Origin: Linum tenue
Lineage: Eukaryota; Streptophyta; Magnoliopsida; Malpighiales; Linaceae
Length of the DNA stretch: 64,000 bases
Assembly: GCA_946122785.1 (NCBI GenBank)
Contig: CAMGYJ010000002.1
Span: forward strand, 9,608,339 to 9,672,338
Reading direction: 5' to 3'
Shown: positions 19,346 to 34,370 of the stretch, piece by piece
Layout of the letters: each line of letters opens with the position of its first letter
Position numbering within the stretch: the stretch's first letter is position 1
Made by a program: the position numbers and the translations under genes
The notes under the pieces: model-generated
What the model was told of the DNA's origin: nothing
The model's database searches: none
What the model saw: the letters and a program-made list of their open reading frames with translations, nothing else

Positions 19346-19631
19346 TTTTTTTTATGACGAGGAACACCCTCTACGGTCACCATCTTCGGTGATGCCGTAG
19401 TCGGGCCAAACCCTGAGACCTCCGCTAGCAGTCCGAGTTTTTTTTTTATGACGAGGAACACCCTCCATGTTCACCACCTTCGATGATGCCGTAGGCGGGC
19501 CAAACCCCGGGACCTCCGCTAGCAGTCCGAGCAAATGCGGGGTGCCTCAGCGAACACCATGACAGCGGTGAGGATCAAACCTGAGACCTCTCGGTCACTA
19601 ATCCACCTCCCTTACCACCAGGCTATGTGAC
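19346..19631 (-). mobile_element. tRNA-derived SINE, dimeric (full unit plus 5'-truncated unit)
   Basis: On the minus strand the head reads TAGCCTGGTGG (box A-like) and GGTTTGATCC (box B-like), so it derives from a tRNA and could recruit RNA polymerase III. The body ends GGGTGTTCCTCGTCATAAAAAAAA at about 19440. A second copy of the body follows without head (CTCGGACTGCTAGCGGAGG onward, 19437-19354), with its own A tail. Flanks ATTTGACAAAAC (19334-19345) and ATTTGGCACAAAAC (19632-19645) look like one target duplication around the whole dimer. Confidence 0.75.
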
Positions 19632-19645
19632 ATTTGGCACAAAAC

Positions 19646-22499
19646 AATTTTTCTTAACGCTAATTTTGGATTATTTTAAATTAGCGAATCTTCCCACCAT
19701 TTGAAGAAAACTATATAGTGGGACTCCTCCCCTATGAGGAACCTGTTGCAATATCTCAGTTTGCTACTGGGCAACAACACAATTTACTAAAATGTACTCC
19801 TCCCGTATGAGGAACATATTCTAATATTACACCGTTTTTAATCCAACCAACGAGTTGGACTATAAACTAGTCCTTCTATATAAATTTATATCAAACGTCT
19901 CATTTGTTCGTCTAATGTAATGACCATTATATTATTATAATGATTTTATAAGTTGTGTGGGTGCCTGCCATATCTTTGAGTCTATTTTTAACGATCTAAT
20001 TTGTGGCACATCATGAATTTGGATGTGTGCAAATCGCTACTATTATTTGTAAATAGTTAACGAAGAACTTCTAATTTGAAAAAATATGGAATTTATAACA
20101 AGCACAATATAAAGTTTACACCTGAACGTTCTACAAATTTGAAGTAGGGTGTATATATAAGTATTCCATTAATAGTTATAAATAACTTATAATCATAGTT
20201 AGTAAAATACGGTACGACCATACAAATAAGTTTTATCTATGCTATGAAGTCTGGAGCCAAATGCAATTTCGAGTTTGAAGAAGGGATCCAAAGATATTTG
20301 CCGATCCCTGTCCTCCAAGACCTAAAAAGAAGGAGGAAGCCTTGCCATTCACACTGAGTGGATGGAGGGAAGGGAAAAGATTCAAAGGATGGCAGTCCGT
20401 GGAGGGACTAGTTATGTGCCATCAAGACAAGCCAGAGGGACGAAGAACCAAAGGATTGCTGTTTTTAAGAAGGTTTTTTTCCATGCATCGGTTTTGGTAC
20501 CGGCAAGGTGCTAGGCTTTCTGTTGGGATATGTGAATTCTCTACGCGCAAACTGAAAATGATAAAGAAAAAAGACAGAATGAGATGGGTTTATCCGCATC
20601 CTCCATTAATATATGGTAGACTTTTGTGTAATTTTCTCCATTTCAAATTTTCTCCAATGAGAGTGAAAGTAAGAAGGACATTTTTGTCTTTACAATTAAT
20701 TATTTATTTCAAATAAAAAATATCAATATCAAGATTTGAACTCGGGTCTCTTCAAACAAAGACAACAATTATATCCAATTACACTAAACAAATTTGTTGT
20801 TTCTATTTGAATACAAAACATACACTAAGTTAAACTCTGGAAAGTGAATGACTTTTACATCATGATCAACAAGCCGACTAAGTCTACCATATATATTTTT
20901 ATGGTGCTTAATACTTCAATTTCCATAGTAGAGTTTCAAGTAATTTTATCCATTTTAAGATTCATGCGCTACTTAATTTTTGTTTAGGTAAATTTGTAAT
21001 TGGCTAACATGGAAGAAACTATTTCTTTGACTACGTGTTGTGTCATTGCATTTTTCAATTTAAATTTAAATTTTGTGCTTCTTTATCTTTTTTTTTCTTA
21101 TCTCTTTATAACTTACTTCGAAAGTCCCTCCATTGTACAATAATTTGGCCCTTTCACTTTCGAGTACAAGGGCGCATTTGAAAATTAATCATCTGGTTTC
21201 TCTTGGCACCACAATTTTATTTTGGGGATTTAAGCTGGGCAAATAGAAAATTTCAAATCCGATATCAATCCATGACGAATAGAATGGAGTTCAATCAAGT
21301 AGTTATGAATTTGAATTTGGAGTAGAAGAGTTGGAATTGAGTTTGAGAATGAAAGTGGTGGGAGGAAGAAATTGTGTTTGGATTTTGTAGCAGGTAAAGT
21401 TCCACTGCAGCAGGTGAAGGCAGAGAAGAGGGAGTTGGAGAGGGTAGTGAATGAATTGAGGAGGGTGTTGAAAGACATGGAAGCGAAACTGTAGCAGTTA
21501 ACGAGAGAGAAGTGAGAGATGATGAGGATAGTAACAAAAATGGAGAGGTTATTGAAGGGCAAGGAAGTGGACTGAAGCGGGTGAAGGCACACAAGGGGGA
21601 GATGAACATATATATTAATGGAACTGGAGATGAGTGTTGGTTTTAGCAAACTTATTACAACTGCCCCGAGGAAGATGAGTTAGCAAACACAAGAAGAAGA
21701 TTGAGGAGTTGAAGAGCGAGTTGACAAGAACCCCAATTGGAAGAGAAATTGAGGGTCACGGAGAGAAGGTCCATCAAACTAGAAGAAATGGAGTTGTTTG
21801 GTTGGAACATATGCCTCTTGAGATTAAAGATAGAGTGGATAAAAATTTGGTCGTTCAACGGAGAGTGGTGGCTATTGGCCCTTTAGATTTATGGTTTTTG
21901 CAGCTACCACAACCTATTTCTATCTTAAAACGAGAAATCATTGATTGATTTACTGAATTAGGTCGATTCTTTATTCAACCTACTGAAACCGATATAAAAT
22001 GAGTGTCTAATTTTGTGTCTTATGACTTTGACAAAGTCTATTAGTATATTGGAGGTAACCCTAATTTTGTCGTTTGCTCTCAAGTTTTGATGGTTTCCTC
22101 TTAGCTAAGTTTGTAGTATATAGTTGACTTGAACCAACAACTCTCTATTTCTTTTTTATCAGTGGCATGTTGTTCCTAAAAGGAGAGCATTGCAACCTTT
22201 ATGTAGGATTTTGAGGTTTTAGATTCAGTTTCAAACTATATATGGGTCGTGTGGTAATTTCATTGAGCTTTTATATTCTATCTTTATCAACTAACCAATA
22301 TAATATTATCATTATGAAAATGAAATCAATGATACATTTTTATATTTTATATTCTTAAATGATGATGGTATTTCTTCGAGTGTTCGACCTATATATTATT
22401 TCTTTATGTATCATCTCGATCGAAAGATTGTCAAAAAAATTAAACGGGCTGATAGACTTAAACTTAACATAAAATTATAAATTATCAAATATGAACATT
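19646..22499. other. Unassigned region upstream of a Helitron-like end
   Basis: Low-complexity and AT-rich DNA with weak ORFs at 20342-20716 and 21709-21948 that I do not recognise. 21230-21900 is purine-rich on the plus strand and reads as broken Glu/Lys-rich segments, perhaps a decayed coiled-coil gene fragment. At about 20192 an isolated end TAGTTAGTAAAATACGG matches the MITE family at 25950 and 43712. Confidence 0.35.
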
Positions 22500-22534
22500 C
22501 CGGCCTACGGGCCGTTGGCCGGGTTATAAGCTAG
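22500..22534 (+). mobile_element. Helitron-like 3' terminus
   Basis: The perfect stem CCGGCC (22500-22505) and GGCCGG (22517-22522) is followed 8 bases later by CTAG (22531-22534) and then T. This is the layout of plant Helitron 3' ends (hairpin, short spacer, CTRR, host T). The 5' end was not found; the body would lie to the left. DNA to the right changes abruptly to mitochondrial-like sequence. Confidence 0.6.
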
Positions 22535-23890
22535 TTTGAAGAAAAAGTCAGTATTAGCAAAAGTCGCTGCTAGTGCTAGAAGGAGCTCCTCGAGTAAAAG
22601 CTCTTTTTCAAAGCAAAGACCGAGAAAGTAAATTGGCAGAAAGCATCAAAGTCGTCACACTTCTACAATTTCCAAGCGAACCGGGTATAGACCCATTGAG
22701 TTCAGAGTAAACTCAATTCAGTATTTCCTAGTTCTGCAAGGACCATGATTGGGAATTGTTTGACAAAGACTTAAGTGGGTTACCAGATATGTCTTTGTTT
22801 GCTTAGTGACCCCAACTCTGATATTTAAGAAAGTAATAGGCCACTCACTCTAAACGGATCTCGCCTCGCTCCTTCCTTAGCTGGTTTCGGTTGTATGATG
22901 GAAGTGAAGATCTCGCAGAGCAGCATATTAGTAATTTATAAATTGCCAGCGGAGACACTGCTCACGATGAGAGTTTGTTGCTGAAGCACTTTTATGCGAG
23001 TATTTCAGATGTCGCATTCGATCTAGAGAAGGAATCTAGATAGCCATCAACCTTATGGCTGAGATTACCTAGACGTTAGATGCCTCAGTTGGTATTCTAG
23101 TGGGCTTTTTATTTGCCTTTTGCCGGGTTGGAACAGGGCTGTCTGCCAGGGTTGATCTCTTGTTGTAAACGATTTGGCTGTGTTATTCGAGTTGTCTTTT
23201 CAATGTCTCTCACAAGGCTTTATATAGCCAAAGAATCGTGATGAAAGTATTGATACAAGGAGGTTAAATGGTACCCACGTTACTGAGCCTTATTCCCTCT
23301 GTTTTCGGCCTATTATAGAGGATCACTCTTCTGCTCACGCTTACTATTACCCAGAGTAGAACGAGCTGGCAATCTCCGAAAAGGGTTATCAGGCTCATGG
23401 CCAAGGGTAGCGTGGTGATCAAACAAATACCAACCCCGGACGCACCCACGCTTTAAACTCACTGGTCTAATGTACCTGATGATTGCGAGGCCCTTTACTC
23501 CAGTTATTGGCATAGGTGAGAAAAAAATGTGCTTTATAAATAAGAATAAACGTTGGGACAAACATTCACATATATTATCTATTCCTATCTCCTGAACGGG
23601 AGACGAGCCATAACATAAGGGGTGAATGGAAGTACTTAAAACTTAACACTCACTGGAACATAACTCTCAGGCTTTGAGGTATTCTAAAGTAAAGCGCTTA
23701 TCTTGTAAACCCTGTAAAATAACATTGGGAAGTGACACCCGAAATAGTTAGTATTGGTAAATGAAGCATTCCTCACGGCAACAACTGCCTTCAAACCGAG
23801 TGTTGGAAGAAGCTAAATTGCTAGTTACCGTTCCTCTCCTTCTTGTTCTAATTAGAATGCGAGCAACTTCATTCCTCTCCTCTACCTAAT
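22535..23890. other. Mitochondrial-like DNA (putative NUMT), part 1
   Basis: Composition shifts to nearly balanced GC with purine-rich words and no long ORFs, like the intergenic DNA of plant mitochondrial genomes. No standard mitochondrial gene was recognised, so this rests on texture only. Confidence 0.5.
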
Positions 23891-23904
23891 GGTACTACCA
23901 TTTC

Positions 23905-25425
23905 ATAGCAACAAGATTGTGTAAGGCAATGGTACAGTTCTACACTGAATTGCTAGGTACTGGTGGTGGACATAGGATTCACATTAAACCTGTGGTCATT
24001 CAACAAGGATACAAATTTACTGATACTGAGGCCACCTCACTTCTTCTGCCTGTAACTGCAAAAGAGATTAAGGAGGCTCTATGCGCCATTGGAGAGGATA
24101 AAGCCCCAGGGATTTAATAGTTGCAAAGCCTGGTCCATTGTGAGCAATGATGTCATTCAAGCTGTAAAGGAATTCTTTCATACAGGTAAGCTTGTTGGGC
24201 AGGTTAATGACACTGCACTTACTATTATTCCAAAATGTGAGCACCCTAGTGGATTGACTGATTATAGACCCATAGCTTGCTGTAGTGTTTTCTATAAAAT
24301 TTATATCTAAGATTCTTGTGGATAGGTTGAATTTGGTTCTCTCTTCACTGATCTTTCCTTGTCAATCAGCTTTTGTGGGGGGGGCTGGACAATTCATGAC
24401 AATATTATTATGGCACATGAGTTAGTCCACAACTATCATAGGTCCTCTAGAAAGCCAAATTGCTCTATGAAAGTTGACTTAAGAAAGGCTTATGACTCAG
24501 TACTGTGGGATTTCCTTGAGGAATTGTTACTTGCATATAGATTTCCTAGTAAGTTTGTGGTGCTAATAATGCAATGTGTAAGAACAACTATGTTTTCTTT
24601 ACTCATTAATGGTGAACTTCATGGTTACCTCAGGGGTGGAAAAGGGTTAAGACAGGGTGATCCTATATCCCCTCTACTCTTTGTTTTATGTATGGAATAC
24701 CTTACGTTATTGTTCAAAGGGTGTCTGAGTAACCAGTTTCATTACCATACAGGATGCTCTTCATTTAAACTATCTCATCTTATATTTGCTGATGATTTAT
24801 TCATCTTTGCTGGGGCTGAAGTGAATTCTGTTAGGGAGATAGTTAATGTAATGCAGCATTTTGAGGAGACCTCAGGGTTGAGCATTAATAATAACAAAAG
24901 TGTTATATTCTTTAGTGGGACCTCAGATCAGTGCAAGCATGACATTATGCAGTTGTTGAGTTTCCAGGAGGGATAATTGACAGTCACATATTAATGTCTC
25001 CCTTTGTTATCTACAGGCCTGAAGAAAAGTCATTGTCTTGGTCTCATTGATAAATTTAGCCACATGGAATTCAAAACATATCTCTTTTGCTGGTAGGCTA
25101 GTATTGCTTCAGTCTGTACTTGCTAGTTTGCATATATACTGGACAGGTGTTTTTATACTTCCTGCTGCAGTGGTTCAGATCCTTGAAAGGAAGTGCGGAT
25201 AATTCCTTTGGTCTGATACTGTTACTATAAATAAAAGGGGTCTAGTATTTTTGGATAAAATTTATGCACCTAAAAATATCTTCCAAATTCTTGGGGATTA
25301 AGAACTTAAAAGAATGGAATACTGCTGCTGTTGGGAAGCAACTATGGACTCTCCTCACTGATAAACAGTCTCTATGGGCAACTTGGCTACATGGTAACAG
25401 ACTGAAAAAACAGGGTTTCTGGGGC
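23905..25425 (+). mobile_element. LINE reverse transcriptase fragment, frameshifted
   Basis: Plus-strand pieces in order: KAMVQFYTELLG; LTDYRPIACCSVFYKI; KVDLRKAYDSVLWDF; GLRQGDPISPLLFVLCMEYL; LIFADDLFIF (the FADD catalytic motif); and the thumb region to WATWLHGNRLKKQGFW. Frameshifts near 24115, 24310 and 24975 and many later stops make it a pseudogene. It is embedded between mitochondrial-like segments and stops just where the oppositely oriented piece at 25700-26440 begins in protein order. Confidence 0.85.
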
Positions 25426-25429
25426 GGGG

Positions 25430-25690
25430 ATAGGGGAAGTGGGCAAGTGGGTCCCTTATCGCTTTACTATGACGTTTTTTGATGCACGAGGAATTGTCTG
25501 AAAGTGAAAGGAATCATTGGTAGGCGGCCAAGGGAGCATTCCTGTGTGATTGGGGATAGGTAGGCGCAGTGAATCGGCAATCGGGCAATTCGTTCAAGGA
25601 TATCTGTATAATGAGTACCTCTTCTGAAACCATACCGCTCCTCTGTTTTCTTCTGGTAAAGGGTCGGAATCAGTCCACTAATGAGTTCCT
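25430..25690. other. Mitochondrial-like DNA (putative NUMT), part 2
   Basis: About 260 bp of the same texture as 22535-23890, lying exactly between two LINE pieces of opposite orientation. Confidence 0.45.
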
Positions 25691-25699
25691 TCTTCAAAA

Positions 25700-26440
25700 A
25701 ATCTCCGGTTTACACCAACGTCCATATAACTCTGTCTTCTTGCTCACTGTTCAAGGGCCTTATGGTATGGCTCTACTCCCCAATTTCTTGCAGATCTTTA
25801 TTTGCAGCTGCAGGGAGGGACCATCTGTAATTAGAAAGTATGTCTGCAACTTTTTCATTTTTTGGAACACCCAGCTGCCCTATGATCTGCTCACCATACA
25901 TACCTTTCCACTATAGAACCTATAGGCAGCCAAGAGTCATACCAGAGAGCATAGTTAGTAAAATACGGTACGGGAAAGTTACGTATAAAATACGTACGAG
26001 TATTTTTCTTCGTCTCTTAGCTAAGGTTATGTGTAATAGTACATTAATAGTCATAAATATATAAAAAATTATTTTAAAAAATAAATAAGTAAATAAATAA
26101 TTTTGAAATTAACAATTTAATTCATTAAATATGGATATTAAACGTGTTATACGAATTTTATACGTGTTTAGTACAGGAGGCATCAAATGAATGGAAGAAA
26201 ATGAAACGGCTTGCCAATAATATGGATACGAAAGTTTTAAACGGATAAAATACGTACGGGTACAAATACGTGTATTAAACGGAGTATTTACTAACTAAGC
26301 CAGAGAGATGTATTGGTTCCATTGCCAACATCATGTATAATATATCTTCTAGCCAACTCTATCACCTGTAAAAGTTTCCTACAAACCCAGCTACCATTCA
26401 TTATTTGGTGGTTTAATACACCAACAAAATGCTTCTATTT
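25700..26440 (-). mobile_element. LINE 3' (zf-RVT) region, inverted and split by a MITE
   Basis: On the minus strand it reads NGSWVCRKLLQVIELARRY, then NTSLWYDSWLPIGS across the MITE insertion point, and on to PKNEKVADILSNYRW and DRVIWTL. This is the C-terminal region after LINE reverse transcriptase. In protein order it continues the plus-strand piece at 23905-25425. Confidence 0.8.
25950..26299. mobile_element. hAT-type MITE (CATAGTTAGTAAA family), exact 8-bp duplication
   Basis: Ends CATAGTTAGTAAA and TTTACTAACTAAG; exact flanks CCAGAGAG at 25942-25949 and 26300-26307. A second copy lies at 43712-44062. It splits a LINE codon series cleanly. Confidence 0.88.
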
Positions 26441-26444
26441 TGGG

Positions 26445-29400
26445 GAAGCATTGTATGTAGAATAGTTGACCTTTCTCTTTCTAGCCCCTCCACGCTTACC
26501 AACGCCCGCATTCCTTTTCCGATCCCGATGACCCGCATACGATGTCAATGAGCGCACCGAGCTTGATAAAAAGCAGAGACCTAAGCATGAAAACGAAGCA
26601 ATCTACCTTTGTATCTCATATAGCTGTGAAAGTGCATTTATGATTTTTCACTCATAATGATCATTCTAAATCGTGAAGTTAGCATTTCATATAGCTGGAA
26701 AAGTGCATTTATTTCACGATTTCAATTGACGTCTATGAAGGGAAAAGTAATTGATGACAAAAATCCCGGGAAAATGCAACAATGGCAGGATTGAACTCTC
26801 ACTTATGAGCTAAAATTGACTGATGTCAAAAAACCCCGGTGCAAAGTGAACGATCTCAAACTTCTTTTTATATTGAAATTTTTTGGGGCCCTTCTTCAGC
26901 GAGCTTGGGATTTTCTATTGCGGTTCCTCCATGCCCCTTCGAGGGGGTCTTTCTTTTGAACTCAAGTAACCCGCTATAGTTTCCGGGCGTACTCAAGTGA
27001 CTATTTATTGTTCCTGGGGAACAAAGAAGTATCCCGCGGGCAAGCATTCGTCATAGAAAGAAATAACAGGAGAAGGAGGTAGACGATCTAAACACTATAG
27101 TACGAGTCGTGCAGGTACATACTAATTCATCGGTGGATGTTTAACATTGTCATTTATTCTTTCAGCGGGGGTTGCTAATGCTAATACCAGAGGAGAGTAG
27201 TTCCCCAGCGACGATAGGTGATATCAGTGACCAAACCGGACCGGGACTGGGGAGTACGGGCGGTCTTCCTTCCTTTCGAGCGGGGTGGCTTGAGTGCGTG
27301 GTCAATAAAGAAAACCTCCCATACTACGGTTACGGTATGGATAGCTAACTTGAGTGACAAAAGACAACCGGAGTCTTTGCTCCCTGGATAAGTCTCATTC
27401 GATGTCGCAACCGATGCTTAAAACATCTTCTTCGATCTTCTCAGTCTTCGATCGATCATTCTCTGCTTCATAGAGGAGGGGTTTCCCAGCTAACAAGGAA
27501 GCGGGATTTAAAATAGAGGTCAATTCTAAACTGGACCGAGATAGCCTATACACCAATTGACCGACACCATTCCTCAAGAAACGAAGATCGTTGCAAGAAG
27601 ACCCCCCACCAAGACGTGTAAATGGCATAAATTTGACAGCAGTAGAACGAACCTTGGGCTTGACATGACAGCACCTCGCGGCTCCCTTTCAAGATGAACA
27701 ATGCGGCTAAGCGTGCATCTGGGGCGGATGTGCCGATGGATGGAGGCGGCTGCATGCTGCATCTAAGAGTTTAGTTCCATGAGACTGAATAACATGGCCT
27801 GAAACGAAGTAAACTCACTTTGCTTAACACAGGGCAGCAGAGCAGGACTTCTTTCTCACCCTCACCCGTCATCCAACATGGTTCGCACCAGCGTTATTTG
27901 ACTCGCTTAGTCCATCGCTGCTTGGCTCTACTTCAACCACTACAACCTGACGGTTCCCTTGCAGCTAAAAGAATGCGATAGAACACCTTTTCTGACATCA
28001 GGAGATGAAAGCAGTCAAGCAGGCAACAAAGTCGACTATTCGTCTTCACTTCCTCAAAAGTGCTAAAAAGAGCCCCTGAGTGCAGACCCATCCCCAAGGG
28101 ACTAAACGCATTCAGTTATCTTTCAAAGAGCTTATTCGAGAACAACCTATTCTAAAAGCAACCTATTTGAATTTGAAAACAGCTTCTTTTAGGGATGACT
28201 ATTCTGCAGCGGTAATTGCAAACAGAAAGGGAGCACCGCTTACTCAAGCACTAGTACCGTCTAAGCATCCCACAGCTGATGAAAGAGTACCGGCAACTGG
28301 TTTACTTTATATTCTAAGATCAGATCCGCTGCTCTTGCAGTAACAGCTTAGGGTGGATTGGTTTGAATAGCCCTATTGACCAGTCAGCATTACCGCAGCT
28401 TTTACTCTGTTGCAGGTATGAAGTGAGTTCCATACCATAAAAAATAGTGAAATGGGACCTGGAATACAACCCACCACTGGAACTTGCTTTGCTCTCGCTC
28501 TGCTCGTTCCCACCTGTCTTCTTCCCACTATAGTGAAAGATCTTTCACTTCACCATAACAGGAACCTCGCTAACCTTAGAGGCTAGTTACTCAAACCACT
28601 GGGGGCCCCTCCTTATTTGAGTTCGCACCTGATAATCGTATCATCAAAAAGACATTGACTGGACTTGAGAGCATTCTCATTGAGTAGGTATGATCGCCAA
28701 TAACTTTACTTTGATTTCACTCTGACTTGCCCAAATCTATGAATTGCGTCATATAAGATAAGGATCAAGATAGATTACTTTTGTCATATTGATCATCAGT
28801 CAAAGGGGCGGGTTAGGTGAGAGTAGGCAACTAGCCCATCCTTGCTAGAACAATTGACTACCAGACTTGTATACGTATACAAGAATAAAAGAGACAGGGG
28901 CTCTACCGATGAGAGCTTAGGTGAAGGCTCGAATGGCTTAGTTGTTAGTTGAAAGACTCTGTATGGGATGTTCTTTCTAAAAGCCATAGTCAGGCAGAAG
29001 GCAGTGTGCAATCAGCCAGTAGATGACGCCGGAGAGGGATTTGTCAAAGCACGGATAGGAGCTCTACCACGATACTGTCCCAATTCGTTCAGGAGCGAAC
29101 AACCACTAAATTCCTTGTTAAATGGAGGAGCGGAAGGGGCAAAGTCAACGACTGAGGCCAGAAGGTATGTGAAAGTAGAAGCCAGGGACAGAGAGAGCGG
29201 AGGAGAGGACTGATTGAATGAATGTCATTTCACGCTGATAGGAATGGGGTTATCCCCGTATATTCTATTTCTCCTGTCTTATTGATCAATGGTGTGCCAT
29301 GAGATGCTTCGCCCGGAGGCGCATTCATGGTGAAGATCCCAACATGATCTACTCGGTCAAGTCTGATTAAAGCACTCCAACCAACCCAACAAAAGAAGCA

Positions 29401-31070
29401 ACGGGTACTACTGGAATGAAATCGGCATCTAATTCAATTTCTTAGGTCTGGGTCGGTCGGGATCCAATTCTCTTATAGAAGAAATGGATTGATATGGATT
29501 TTTCCCAGCCGCATTGTCATCATCTCACTTCCTCTTCATGACAGAAAAGGAGAAGTTGCTTGACTCAGTGTACGAGGTGAATGAGGGGCTACTTAATGAA
29601 AAGAGAAACCCGCCACTAGAGCGGAAGAAGTCTTCTATACTCTATTTGACGATACCAGCAAGTCCGTCTTCTCGGCTGACGTGACTATGAATGGATTGAT
29701 GATTCATCAACGGGCACAGGCCAATTCAAAGCGGCTTAGAAGCATCAAGGGAAAAACTGGGTGAAAGTATCCCAGGTTAGTGTGCAGATAGAGGACTTCT
29801 TTCACAAGGGGGGCGTACCAACCAAGACAAAAAGAATCAGACAAGACGAAGATCGTGAGATGAGCCTCAAGCCCCAAAGGAAGGGCACTCACAAAAGATC
29901 TTGCTGCGCGAGAATCAGGTCTGATACAAGCAGTTCCCCGCCTGGGACAATCACTGACGATAGATAGCGAGGGGGGGTACGAGTTCCAACTAGGACGACT
30001 GTCATAGGAGCGTCAAGCCACTCAAGTTAGAGGAGCGGTTTTCCACTCTTAACCGTTGCACACGAAAGAGGATCGGAGGCCCCTCAACCTCTTAATCAAG
30101 GGGTTTTGAAAGCGCCCCATCTACATCTATGTCAGCAGCATCAACCGGGACTATACCCATTTACTATTCATACTAGGTCAAAGGAAAATCGAAAAGACCA
30201 ACGACTTGTCTAAAAGAATCAAAGATCCACGAGCTGAGCTTGATCTTACAAACGCAATTTCTTGATTAGTTATTTAGATCAGTCTACCAAAAAGAAAGCG
30301 AGTCCTCCGCTCGGTAAAGGAGCATTCAGGCATCGGGGGAAGAGCTCAAAGCCGAGGAGAGCCCTGTGTCCCGCTGATAGAATGGAAAGGGAAGGGCAAG
30401 CGGGTAAAGGAGTAGACTAGCCGGCAAAAGGAAAGTCGGAATAAGCGGTTAGGCTTAGAGCTGTTAACGGATATGGAAAACTACCTTACAAAGCTGCTAC
30501 CTACCTTGGAAAGTAAGCGAAAAGAGCAGGGAGTTCGGCTAAGGGAAGTGGGGAAGGGAATGAGGAAGGATAAGACGGAAGACGAGAAGCCGGCCAAGCA
30601 GTTGCTTTAAAAAGGCAAGCTGTAGGAGTAGGCAGTTCATAGAGGTAGTTAAAGACTCCATCTTCTGGTGGTTACTCTTCGGTGAAGTAAGAGGATGCAG
30701 GAAAGGAAGAGATAGAGGAAGCGGTTAGGTGGCTAAGAAAGTCATCAGGTAGGTAAGCAAGCCGCCCTGGTGCCAAGCTAAAGACAAGGGTCACATCGAT
30801 AAGAGAAAAAGCAAAGACGGCTTATGCCGAATATCTTGAACTCAAAGAAAACCAAGCCTAACAACTTTACTTTAATACCAGGAAATCAAAGAAAGATGCG
30901 CCAAATCGTTCTCTATCGAATCGTAGTCTAGAGCCAAATGAAACTTGAAACAGAATCGTAGTAAGAGGATGCGCATAGATCAAACAGGATCGGCGAAACT
31001 CTCGCTGGCTATGTAGTTTTGGAAATAGCAGGTGATTTGATTCCATTACCAAATAGCATGTTGCCGCATA
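26445..31070. other. Mitochondrial-like DNA (putative NUMT), part 3, ~4.6 kb
   Basis: A long block of balanced GC, rich in words such as AAGCGG, GAAAGGAAGAG and GGTAAGTAAGC, with no coding frame above about 90 aa and no nuclear repeat signatures. It looks like plant mitochondrial intergenic DNA. I could not identify a mitochondrial protein, rRNA or tRNA gene, so the origin is inferred. Confidence 0.55.
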
Positions 31071-31613
31071 GAATCAAAATGGAATTTGTATTCGCCCATA
31101 ATGCAAGATTAGAAGAAACTATACATATTAGGTTAACATATCGGCAAAAATATGATAGTTAGACGTGCATAATATGTGTATTAACGCAAAATAATATACA
31201 TAAAATAAGATTACTTAATAATAAAGATAATCATATCATTCTATTATAATTAATAAATATTATAATTAATAAAATACTTTGGAAATTTCAATCTCAACTC
31301 ATCTAAATTACTATAACCACTCCCACAACAATTCACAAAAGAATTCTTCCAAGCCACACATAGAGAGCTGACACAAGAAAGGAACCCATAAAGGTATAAA
31401 CTAAACGATTCCAACACGAATTTACAGTCAACCAGCAAGAAAAAGGAAGGGTAGGGATTGTACATACGTATGTTATATTCCAAATCTTCACACAATGTTT
31501 GAAGCAGTTTCACCACAACAGAGGAAAAGACTTTCTTGACAAATTTTCCCCAAAGATGAGGGTATAAATCAAGCCATGTTGGATTACAGCTGATGGAGAG
31601 GGGTCCGATTTTT
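31071..31613 (-). other. 3' region of the RABB1 gene
   Basis: AT-rich DNA downstream of the RABB1 stop, probably 3' UTR for the first few hundred bases. I see no other gene. Confidence 0.45.
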
Positions 31614-34270
<2,657 letters not shown>

Positions 34271-34370
34271 TGATCAATTGATCATATAATATGATAGATG
34301 GATTTTAATAGGGCTCCATGCATTTTGCATACCGTACTGTTCACATGGCATATGTTTGTTAGGATTTTTT

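Noticed and set aside
19566..19631. Functional tRNA gene
   Set aside because: Box-like motifs are present but no cloverleaf arms can be folded; the context (tail, body, target duplication) is a SINE.
26445..31070. Bacterial or plasmid DNA insertion
   Set aside because: No bacterial-type ORFs or ribosome sites; texture fits plant mitochondrial intergenic DNA better.
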